Assembly (NCBI GenBank): GCA_913058575.1
Contig: CAJXRF010000020.1
Location: 1 to 64,000, forward strand
DNA length: 64,000 nucleotides
DNA from: an uncultured Bermanella sp.
GTDB lineage: Bacteria > Pseudomonadota > Gammaproteobacteria > Pseudomonadales > Oceanobacteraceae
Direction of reading: 5' to 3'
Under the pieces are notes generated by a model that saw only the letters and a program-made list of their open reading frames with translations, was not told where the DNA came from and searched no databases. Below, one piece after another: positions 26,501-33,752 of this stretch. The translations under genes and the position numbers were made by a program. The number at the start of each line of letters is the position of its first letter. Within the stretch, counting starts at the first letter, position 1.

Positions 26501-27766
26501 AGCAAGCAATATTTCGGCCGCCATTTCCATTAATAAGCGTAATATCATGCTATCAGATTGGGCCGCTAAGGCTTGTAGATAACTGTTTATATAACCATTG
26601 ACACATGCCAAGGCAACTTTTTTTTCATCGTTTGTTATGGGGCGTTTTACACTGTCATTAGCGGCTTTTGAGTTGGGCACATCAGCAGGCTGGTGCAACG
26701 ACGCTTTATGGGAAGACGCTTTTAGTAAGGGGGCCATGGCTATCCAAGCTTTAGCTTGAACCTGTGGGGCATTATCATGCTGGATGATTTGTTCAAAAAT
26801 GCTAAAGCACATGGGCGCTTGCATTTTTCCCAATTGCTCACAAAGTTGTTGGCGCACGTAAATGCTAGGATCTTCCAGTACCAGATAAATTAGCGCGCCT
26901 AATTCGTCGTCATTAAAATTATGCTGATAATTAAATAGAATATTTATGGATCTGGCCCTGAAGAATAAATCGTCGTTTACTCCTGATGGTTTTTTAAGGC
27001 GATGGGTTAATAGACGCATGGCACTGTCTTGGCCAAAGCTTAACAATAAAGCTAAGGCTTCGGATTGCAGCCAAACCGGTTGATAAGGATCCGATGCCAC
27101 ACGATAAGCATGTTGAATAATCTTAGGGTCTAGCTGATTAATGATGGAAATACTTAAATGATCAAAGGCCACTCGCAGGCAACGCATGGCCTCAAAGGCC
27201 ACTCGTTCATCCGCTTCGTAATGCAATAGCGGGTCAAGATGTGTTTCAAGGTTAAGGGCTTTTAACAGAGTTTGTGTATCATTTGATGAGCGGTTAATGG
27301 CAAAGTCTTGAATGAGATGTCCTAAGCGCTCCAATAGAAAACATAGGCTGTGTTCTAACTTGGCCACTTTCTCCTGGTATCGATCTTTAATGGCATCGTT
27401 ACCAAACCAGCGCTTTTTGGCCTTATTGTCTTTTTGTATGTGACGCTTTGAATACCCCATGTATTTTAAAAAGGTCATCTGATGCTGCCACAGCTCTTCT
27501 TCACTGATAGAGCGCTGGCTTTGATTGTTAAATATGGTGAAGTGTTCGTGTAGTGTTTCTATGTGTTGGTATTTTGTAGAAACTTCGTGGGCAATGAATC
27601 GACACAGCTGTTGGCGCTGTTGATTTTTGTTTGCGTCATTTGTCAGTTTATCTGAATTGCTTTGCCAAATTTTGAACGCTGTTAATGTATCTTTAATTTC
27701 CTGATCGTGAATGCGTAACCAAAACTCTAACATGTTAACGGTTATTAGGTTTTTTACATTTTCCAT
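23507..27766 (-). CDS. CapB/PgsB-like Mur-ligase-family polyamide synthetase with large N-terminal extension
   Basis: This 1419-residue protein is more than three times the length of PgsB from Bacillus (about 390). Residues about 1-470 are helical and HEAT-like. A hydrophobic segment near 730-752 (QLSIFLVAISAVFFGQHYF) may anchor it. The CapB-like core follows: P-loop GGWGTRGKSGTERL at 767-780, SKSTGCEAQFLYAP, LLWECMGL, and TNCYPDHEDIQGPSG near 871-885, matching PgsB's GIRGKS, TTGTDAR and DH.D..GP positions. A helical tail with HLWEWFRKRF and coiled-coil character ends it. In PgsB this fold activates glutamate carboxylates as acyl phosphates for gamma-peptide bond formation. It is the last gene of the operon, and its start overlaps the previous stop (TAATG). 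Confidence 0.85.
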   Translation of the reverse strand: MENVKNLITVNMLEFWLRIHDQEIKDTLTAFKIWQSNSDKLTNDANKNQQRQQLCRFIAHEVSTKYQHIETLHEHFTIFNNQSQRSISEEELWQHQMTFLKYMGYSKRHIQKDNKAKKRWFGNDAIKDRYQEKVAKLEHSLCFLLERLGHLIQDFAINRSSNDTQTLLKALNLETHLDPLLHYEADERVAFEAMRCLRVAFDHLSISIINQLDPKIIQHAYRVASDPYQPVWLQSEALALLLSFGQDSAMRLLTHRLKKPSGVNDDLFFRARSINILFNYQHNFNDDELGALIYLVLEDPSIYVRQQLCEQLGKMQAPMCFSIFEQIIQHDNAPQVQAKAWIAMAPLLKASSHKASLHQPADVPNSKAANDSVKRPITNDEKKVALACVNGYINSYLQALAAQSDSMILRLLMEMAAEILLAFDSSQIVEKTQFYSDCQQALSKLHTEHIETRVRRWAALAREKLWHCNQLPLNEPTLTALNHLSLEQEIKIPKPNISEQELGRRLAALSQQGVGFDITPKKRKLKVRGGYRLNFRFWRFFHEWRHPSTDKRQNYNHTKGRVFMGKLQVPAQHLAESSETQVPGEPVLNEKEHGWRPYLPLVDQILSSLDQGWPTQPIKLYTSEGITCIHPPKNPFKRLWAKLYITFRFKKLSDMRNWHEKSNTPAHQYLMTFSQLGFVFSLQAYEEKNISQSVDERVMRFFPSFLPFYSFSEFFTELQNYFYSVYQNTLEQLSIFLVAISAVFFGQHYFINQQFRKARKIIPFVIGGWGTRGKSGTERLKAALFNAYGISLVSKSTGCEAQFLYAPLHRPLKELFLFRPYDKATIWEQLHLTRLAAKLKVNVLLWECMGLTPRYINILQQQWMRDDLATITNCYPDHEDIQGPSGIDIPKVMTRFVPKNSTLITSEDSMSPLLESAAHENNSEYHKISWHQGHFLAPDILKRFPYEEHPTNIALVLKMAQVLGFPEDVAIKSMADNVVPDLGVLKVYPDCHLQRRTFNLINGFSANERLAALNNWHRLGLNEISPRNDPQIWLTTVVNNRADRIARSQVFAKILANDLSADQHFLIGSNVDGLLKYIEAQWQLRIDQLCLDPKDTTQRNQLSEKWLEICNYLRIPKKDSDIQVRLNSMLQGLAVNDATELASHWNSPEKLTEALDDIEKEDLTMIIDYCNTAQKDMLLFQQWHEDINNEKVKIEGSKLSHHLWEWFRKRFIIIEDQHVSGNELIQHMIQNTPPGLHNKMMGLQNIKGTGLDFIYRWQSWDNNYKLCEQLNGNQTSLAKNAAKALANISDFGLLDEEWVKETCRQVRDKKLAQTELFQAELNNIESHIKQQLSTIKNNLGLQNKRHIINKFIDGLEAFLDAGQSVKRRRKAEKIYQDLADRRISLERAGVELQKINKDQKGGWLSQKINKKLGDSNTII

Positions 27767-30700
27767 TAGTGCTGCTCCCCTTTGTTTTCATGGGAAATAT
27801 CAAATTGTCGTAAACCATAAAACGCCGATTCGCTAGGTGAGAAATCTGTGAGTGCTCGGCCACGGTTAAAGTCCCAGCTGACTTCTAATGTAAAGGTCAA
27901 TTCATTTTGGTCTAGATCTTCATTAAAGCGCGCTTGCCATTGTATAATTTCACCCTGTTGTAATGTTTGCCAGAACTTAATATTGAGGCCTATTAAGGGT
28001 TTATGAGCCTCTGAGTTACGATCATCATCTTTTAGGTAGGTTCGATGGCGATAACGGATGCTCAGCTCCGCTGGCTTGATGTATTGATACCAAGTAAAGC
28101 CAGCTTGTAGATATTCTGCTTTAAGAGAATGCTCTAATTCATTGCTGGCCAATCGAACGTGACCGCGCCAGCCACTGTCAAGCCAAGGGCGCCCGCTAAG
28201 AGTTTCTTCTAGTTTTACGCCCCATGAATGCTGATTTTGATAACCAGAATAAATGTCGTTATCGGTAATGAAATTAGGACTGTCTTCAGAAAGATGACGA
28301 GCAAACAGCTGAATTTGGTGAGCATGCTGTAATGTTTGGTTAATGTGGTGGCGCTGTTTTAAGGTGCCGGACCCTAACCACTTGAAGGAAGCGTCTTCAT
28401 TATTTTGGATAAATAGAGATTGCCTTAATTGCCATGACCAACTGGATTGTGACCAAGCCCCTTGCAACCATTGGTGAGTGCCAATGATTTGAATGACGTC
28501 TTTGGTGTGCTTACGAGCGAATAAATCACTTCGCCAATAGCAGCTTTGGCAGTCGAGTTTACGTCTGTGGCGCCACCCTGCTTGTATAAAGGTTTCGCTT
28601 AAGGGTTCGGAACTGTCGCTGTCCAAGTCTTGGCGTGATTGATATTGCAAGTAAACACCATCGGTATAATTGCGACTGCCATTAGGCTTAGCGTTTGTGA
28701 ATAGATTATCTTGGCCCATAGACCATGTTAATTTACGCTCAGTTAGATAATGGCTTTGCATAGCATCAGGTGGGGGAGGAAATTGAAAAGGGAGTAAAGC
28801 CGTATCGTCTACGTTTGCTTGCAGGCTTAATACTCGTACCATGGCCTGCTGTTGCCCTGACTGAGGCTTAAGAATGAAGGATCCCGCCTTGTTTTGATGT
28901 TTAAATGAGTGAGTGATTTTTCCCTGTTTAAATTCATCTATGCGCAACCAGCTGGGTTTATCCAGATACAGTTCTAGGGGTTGTTGATGGGTAGCCACAT
29001 GATAGGTTTTTTGCTTGCTCTTTAATAAGGATTGCCATTTATCTTTTAGTCGTGCGTCTGCCTTAACGTATAGCCAATGATCCTGGCTGGGTTCTATTAA
29101 CCGTATGCCCACCTTGTGCTGGCCTGATGGAATGTTCAGATTAATGGCTTGTTGGCTCGTTAACGAAACGGTTTTTAATGTTTTGTCATTTAATGTAATT
29201 AACACTGAGGCCCCTGGGGATTGGCGATAAGGAAAGTTTTTTAAAGAAAGATTTACCCTTACCGCCGTGGTACGTTTGAATCGGGTGATGATCGCCAACT
29301 GATTGTGACCAAATAGACGTTCTCCTATGGGTTGCTTGCCAGCCCATAACAGTTTCTCTCGCTCAGCTATGTATACGCTATTATCACTGGCGTTTGAGCG
29401 TCGTTGGCCAGCGCTAGCAATAATGATTTGCTCTGGTTGCCAGCTGTATTGTTCATTTATTTTATTAAGTAAATTTTTGATAAATGTTTTTTGCCTATGT
29501 GGGTAGGCTGCGGCATTGCCTAATGCCAGCCAGTGTGACTTTTGCTCTAGGCTGGCATTAGGCCAATGCCATAAAGCACTTAATAAGAGTTGCTCAAGCT
29601 GATCAATATTTTCGTTATTATTTCCAATTAAAATGTCAAAATTGTTTTCAATATTTTGTTTATTCAATAGCGCTTTTTTTGAATCAAAGGGGACACTTGC
29701 AAGTGTGTGTTCTGCTTGCCATTGACTGGCCATAACAACGTTTGACCATTGAATTTTGGAAGTTGTTTTATTACTGAAGATTGTATTGTTTGGCTTATGG
29801 CAGTCCTGAATATAGGTAATATCTACATTGTCTAAAATTGAGCTGGCTGGTAAATAATTGGCCAGCAAGTCACTGTGTAAATCGTGAGGTTTTTTGTCAT
29901 GTAAATCATGAGGGCTTAAAGGTATAGGGTTACTTTGTATATTTTTAACCAGATTTCGCAGTAATGCAGGGCTGAATACTCGGGCACTTACTAGCGCTTG
30001 GTGACTTTTGGGTTGAAAACTTAATTGGTGAAAACCTGGGCCTAAGGATAAATTTAGTTGATGGGAATTCCCCACAAGTTTACTTTTGCTTGATAGCATC
30101 TTTATATTTTTACTGGCCTGACTGTTAAGAATGGGTAGCCACTTGGTTTGGCCGTTATTATTTATTTCAATCCAGTCATCTAGGGTGGTTTGCTTAGCGT
30201 CGTGATGGTGTTGTAAACGAATGGACACTTGCATATCAATGGGGCCTACCACTGAGTATCGAACAGGTGATTGCGAGCTTGCCTGAGCCATTTGATAATA
30301 AAGGTCCCGTTTGGCTTGATAAAGTTGAGCGCTACCATAACTGTGAGTGGGGTTAAGTGTAATGGGCACATGGAACTGTGTTGTTTGTGTATCTTCAGGC
30401 GTTGCTTCATTAACAAGCGATGTAGTGGGCGTTTTTTTAATCCAATTTAACCAATCTACCGGATTTTGTGGCCCAACGGATTTGCTTAATGACATGCGTT
30501 GGAGTGTCTCAAGCCAATTGATAGAGGCGGCGTTATGGGGGTTTTGTTGTGAAAAAATGCGCCATGGATGATTCGTGGGTAAGGCTTGAATGTTGTCCAT
30601 GATTTGCTGCCAGTCTTGATTCCAAATACTCTGCCATGTTTTTAGCAGGGGACTATGAGGCCCTTGATTGTGTTGCCAGTTTTGTTGCAATTTTACGTAT

Positions 30701-32901
30701 TGATACGGTAGGTGAGAATTAGGAGGGGGCGTTAGTTTAAATAATTTTAGCGCTAATTTTGATTGCCCTTGGCCCACTAACCAATCGGCCAATGGTTGAA
30801 TATGTCCTTTCGGATTTTGTTGAAATTGCCAGCTATGATAGGCACTTAAATTCGCGTTATCCTGTTCTTCTTGGTAATGCTTAAACAACCAATCAAGGGC
30901 CAGTTGACGCCGTGTTGAGTCGGGATCTTTTATTGCCATCGATTTAAGTAATTGGCGTAACAATGGGTAGTCGGCTTGATCGCTTAAACGGCTAATAATA
31001 GTTTGTGGGTTTTCGTGGCGAAGTGGATTTTTTTCAAATTGCTCTGTGCTTAATCCAGTTGACCAGATTTGCTGATTAGCTGATAGCCAGAGCCGCAAAG
31101 GTTGCCAGTCTAACCAAACCTGCTCTTTTAATGGCTGAAGTCTAGTCCTCTCTTTTTTTGTTTGTTGGTTGGATTTAACCGTTTCAAGGGTAGGTGATTG
31201 TGTGATTAAAGACAGCATTTGGTCGACTCCGAGCTGCTCTAATGCGCTTAACCAACTTTCTTCATTGAGGGAGAATGTGGTGGTATCTTGATAAAACGGG
31301 CTAAACCAGAGCCCCTGTTGTGCGTTATGGCTGACACTGATGGGGAAGCTGTCGTGTGTTAGGGTAGTGATCCCTGAGGCGGTGGCAAAAGCTTGTTGAT
31401 GAGGAGCACTATTGGCCAGAACCAATAAATTTTCAGCTGAGGCCACATCCAGTTCATTGATGTTCATTAACCCAGGGCGCCAAAGCCATTGTGTTTCATG
31501 GCCGTTGTGAGCTTTTAGATTAATATCAAAGGCTTTTTTTTGAATGGGTAATGACAGCTTAATCGTATGCTTTGGAGCTTCGCTTGGTGCGTGCATAAGT
31601 GCGCTGGTGCCGGGGCCTAATTTCAGTAAGGTATCTTTCTTTTGGCTGGTGTTTGTATTTTCTAAAACAAACCTTTTATCAGCTTTATGATTGTTACTTA
31701 TTTTTACATCCACCAACCAGGCAGACTGTTGAAATAGCGAGCCATTACTGGTGCTGAGTGGGCGCCATGCTTGATAACGCTGCTGAATAAGTTTGAAGGT
31801 ATTGTGCCTATTCTGGATTTGACTCACGCTTTCATGGTGATTTTCTTGTATGGGGCGTGGTTTTACCTCCCTTGAAAAAAAACTATTTAATAGTGACGCA
31901 TTGTATTCAGGCTGTACCCAAGGGGGGGTTTTCTCCCTCAGTTCATTCTCTATTGATTGTGCATGAGTGTTATTTGAGTTCGATTCAATCAAAAAAGGGC
32001 TTTCATTCATTTTTAAAAGCCGCACTTTCATGGCGTGTGGCGCACTAAAACTTAGCTGGTGCTCACCCTTAGGTAGGGAAATGGTTAAGGTTTCAGGATG
32101 GCTGGTGATCAGCTCACATGCATCGGAGTCCAGTGTCCCGCTATCATCTCGATTGGGGTGCAGTCGCCAGTTTTGCCAGTCTTTTTTGTTCAGTAACAGT
32201 GAAATATTGACAAAGCGTTGCCAAGGCTGTGTGCCATCCAGCACTAACCTAGATTCTAATTGCCATTGTCCTGGTCCCTGTAGGTTAATGGCAAAGTGTT
32301 GGTTTTCTTTTAAATCGGTTAATTTCAAATGTTTTCCCTGACGGGTTTGATAATGCCAAGACATTTTGTTTGATGGAGATTCTATGGGATCGCGAAATAA
32401 GCGATGTGGTGTGATCGATGGCGGGCGCGCACGGCTTAGCCACCAAGTTTGTGTTTGATTCTCAGAATTTTTTAACATGAAAGTTAGGTCATTTTCTAAT
32501 GGTGGGGCGAATAGCCATGTTTTTTGTTTATGCTGATGATCATGTGCTTGCAAGGGTGCAGGCACAAACAAACCATTGCCTGGTGAATACCATAATTGTG
32601 GTGGACGATTTTTTTTCATTGGTTTAGATAGTAATTTTAGCCAGTAGCCCTTGGGTGCCTTAAAAATTGCCATGCCATTGGCTTTTATCTGGAGCTTCTT
32701 CCCTTGGGGTGTTTGTTGCAACAGGGCAGCCTCCTGAGAGGCGTCATGTAAATGTTCAATGGCTTCCCAAATCCAAGGTGTTGGCTGGAGTATTTTTTTA
32801 TCATCTCCAGATGCACTAAAGGTATTTAAAGAAAATAAAATACTGGTTATGAAAACCATGTAGTTAAGAAACATTTTTGGGACATGTCGCTGAGCATTCA
32901 T
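27766..32901 (-). CDS. Giant exported protein with beta-barrel-like C-terminus, putative outer-membrane exporter
   Basis: From ATG 32901 this is about 1711 residues. That start forms an ATGA overlap with the preceding stop and has GGAG upstream; a longer frame from 32922 is less likely. A signal peptide (FLNYMVFITSILFSLNTFSA) leads a huge beta-rich region holding at least three similar strands: LPKGEHQLSFSAPHAMKVRL, LGPGFHQLSFQPKSHQALVS and IPSGQHKVGIRLIEPSQD. A helical-repeat-like middle (about 600-830) follows. The last 300 residues alternate polar and aromatic residues (GVYLQYQSRQDL, FIQAGWRHRRKL, LRQSLFIQNNE, LTFTLEVSWDFNRG), as in outer-membrane barrels such as those of PgaA or BcsC. No family is recognised. 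I infer an outer-membrane export and scaffold protein. Confidence 0.7.
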   Translation of the reverse strand: MNAQRHVPKMFLNYMVFITSILFSLNTFSASGDDKKILQPTPWIWEAIEHLHDASQEAALLQQTPQGKKLQIKANGMAIFKAPKGYWLKLLSKPMKKNRPPQLWYSPGNGLFVPAPLQAHDHQHKQKTWLFAPPLENDLTFMLKNSENQTQTWWLSRARPPSITPHRLFRDPIESPSNKMSWHYQTRQGKHLKLTDLKENQHFAINLQGPGQWQLESRLVLDGTQPWQRFVNISLLLNKKDWQNWRLHPNRDDSGTLDSDACELITSHPETLTISLPKGEHQLSFSAPHAMKVRLLKMNESPFLIESNSNNTHAQSIENELREKTPPWVQPEYNASLLNSFFSREVKPRPIQENHHESVSQIQNRHNTFKLIQQRYQAWRPLSTSNGSLFQQSAWLVDVKISNNHKADKRFVLENTNTSQKKDTLLKLGPGTSALMHAPSEAPKHTIKLSLPIQKKAFDINLKAHNGHETQWLWRPGLMNINELDVASAENLLVLANSAPHQQAFATASGITTLTHDSFPISVSHNAQQGLWFSPFYQDTTTFSLNEESWLSALEQLGVDQMLSLITQSPTLETVKSNQQTKKERTRLQPLKEQVWLDWQPLRLWLSANQQIWSTGLSTEQFEKNPLRHENPQTIISRLSDQADYPLLRQLLKSMAIKDPDSTRRQLALDWLFKHYQEEQDNANLSAYHSWQFQQNPKGHIQPLADWLVGQGQSKLALKLFKLTPPPNSHLPYQYVKLQQNWQHNQGPHSPLLKTWQSIWNQDWQQIMDNIQALPTNHPWRIFSQQNPHNAASINWLETLQRMSLSKSVGPQNPVDWLNWIKKTPTTSLVNEATPEDTQTTQFHVPITLNPTHSYGSAQLYQAKRDLYYQMAQASSQSPVRYSVVGPIDMQVSIRLQHHHDAKQTTLDDWIEINNNGQTKWLPILNSQASKNIKMLSSKSKLVGNSHQLNLSLGPGFHQLSFQPKSHQALVSARVFSPALLRNLVKNIQSNPIPLSPHDLHDKKPHDLHSDLLANYLPASSILDNVDITYIQDCHKPNNTIFSNKTTSKIQWSNVVMASQWQAEHTLASVPFDSKKALLNKQNIENNFDILIGNNNENIDQLEQLLLSALWHWPNASLEQKSHWLALGNAAAYPHRQKTFIKNLLNKINEQYSWQPEQIIIASAGQRRSNASDNSVYIAEREKLLWAGKQPIGERLFGHNQLAIITRFKRTTAVRVNLSLKNFPYRQSPGASVLITLNDKTLKTVSLTSQQAINLNIPSGQHKVGIRLIEPSQDHWLYVKADARLKDKWQSLLKSKQKTYHVATHQQPLELYLDKPSWLRIDEFKQGKITHSFKHQNKAGSFILKPQSGQQQAMVRVLSLQANVDDTALLPFQFPPPPDAMQSHYLTERKLTWSMGQDNLFTNAKPNGSRNYTDGVYLQYQSRQDLDSDSSEPLSETFIQAGWRHRRKLDCQSCYWRSDLFARKHTKDVIQIIGTHQWLQGAWSQSSWSWQLRQSLFIQNNEDASFKWLGSGTLKQRHHINQTLQHAHQIQLFARHLSEDSPNFITDNDIYSGYQNQHSWGVKLEETLSGRPWLDSGWRGHVRLASNELEHSLKAEYLQAGFTWYQYIKPAELSIRYRHRTYLKDDDRNSEAHKPLIGLNIKFWQTLQQGEIIQWQARFNEDLDQNELTFTLEVSWDFNRGRALTDFSPSESAFYGLRQFDISHENKGEQH

Positions 32902-33752
32902 GGCATTGACTCCAATAAGCAATTAGCAAACTGGTTCAGTTTAGTATTGTGTGTGGTTAGGGCTTTTCGGGTAGGCAAGTTTAATTCTATATGGGTGAAG
33001 CCTAAATGGCCCAAGTGACGCATTAGGATGCCAATGCTGTTTTGGGTGGCACCCAGTTCCGAAGTCTGGTGTGGATAGGACACGCTTTTCCAGCCCTGTT
33101 TATTTTGACAAAGTTGTAACTGCAATAAATATTCCGAACGGTTAACACTGCCGGTACTTAAAATGATGTGGGCTTGCTGAGCCTGAGGTGTTAAGCGCTT
33201 TGCTGCGCTAAAGCCGTGCAGTTGAATGAGCTTGCCTTGTGGGAAAGTAGCGGCAAAGGCACGGGCGTATGCACTATGAAAGCTATGGGGTAAACGAGCC
33301 AGATCAGCCAGGTTGTTTTGTTCTTCGCTGTTGGCATACCTTGGCAGGCTATTTAAAGCAATGCTGCTTACGACTCCTTTGGTAAATAGCTTCTTGGCGA
33401 TTACGCCGGTATGTTTATCGTGATAGCGGTGGGGGGCTTGCAGTGCAATTGCGTTGTGAATTTTCTTACTGAAGCGATACTCCCCCCAACCTAATTTATT
33501 TTTGTCTTTTAGAGAAATAAATGTTTCATTATCGCGCCAGTGCAACTTTAGTTTAATAGCCAGCGACTTGGCTTTTTTTAGAGACTGTTGGGTCATTAGC
33601 CAACTAAAAAGTAATTGGCCTTGCTCAAGCTGAGCAGAACTTGGGGAATGATATAGGGCCGCTGTAGGTCTTTTTGTATTTGCCATTGAGGGCCAAGAAA
33701 ACAACATGAATAAGGCCGTGAGCATGTACAAGATTAAATATTTATTGCACAT
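32898..33752 (-). CDS. Exported hydrolase-like protein of the polymer operon
   Basis: This protein has about 284 residues and a signal peptide (LILYMLTALFMLFSWPSMA). Its core reads GWGEYRF (88-94), LQAPHRYHDKHTG (104-116), SIALNSLPRY, HSFHSAYARAFAATFPQGK, IQLHGF (176-181) and HIELNLPTRKAL (254-265). The order PHR..HD, HSF, LHGF and a late Glu resembles N-formylglutamate amidohydrolase and PghP-like zinc hydrolases, so His108, His/Asp111-112, His179 and Glu256 are candidate metal or catalytic residues. Two domains of the CapC-like protein share this frame but lack them. I infer a periplasmic polymer-trimming enzyme. The start ATG lies inside the previous gene's end. Confidence 0.65.
   Translation of the reverse strand: MCNKYLILYMLTALFMLFSWPSMANTKRPTAALYHSPSSAQLEQGQLLFSWLMTQQSLKKAKSLAIKLKLHWRDNETFISLKDKNKLGWGEYRFSKKIHNAIALQAPHRYHDKHTGVIAKKLFTKGVVSSIALNSLPRYANSEEQNNLADLARLPHSFHSAYARAFAATFPQGKLIQLHGFSAAKRLTPQAQQAHIILSTGSVNRSEYLLQLQLCQNKQGWKSVSYPHQTSELGATQNSIGILMRHLGHLGFTHIELNLPTRKALTTHNTKLNQFANCLLESMP

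Noticed and set aside
32901-32922. Upstream in-frame start at 32922 for the giant exported protein
   Set aside because: The ATG at 32901 has the ATGA overlap and GGAG ribosome site, so the longer form is unlikely.
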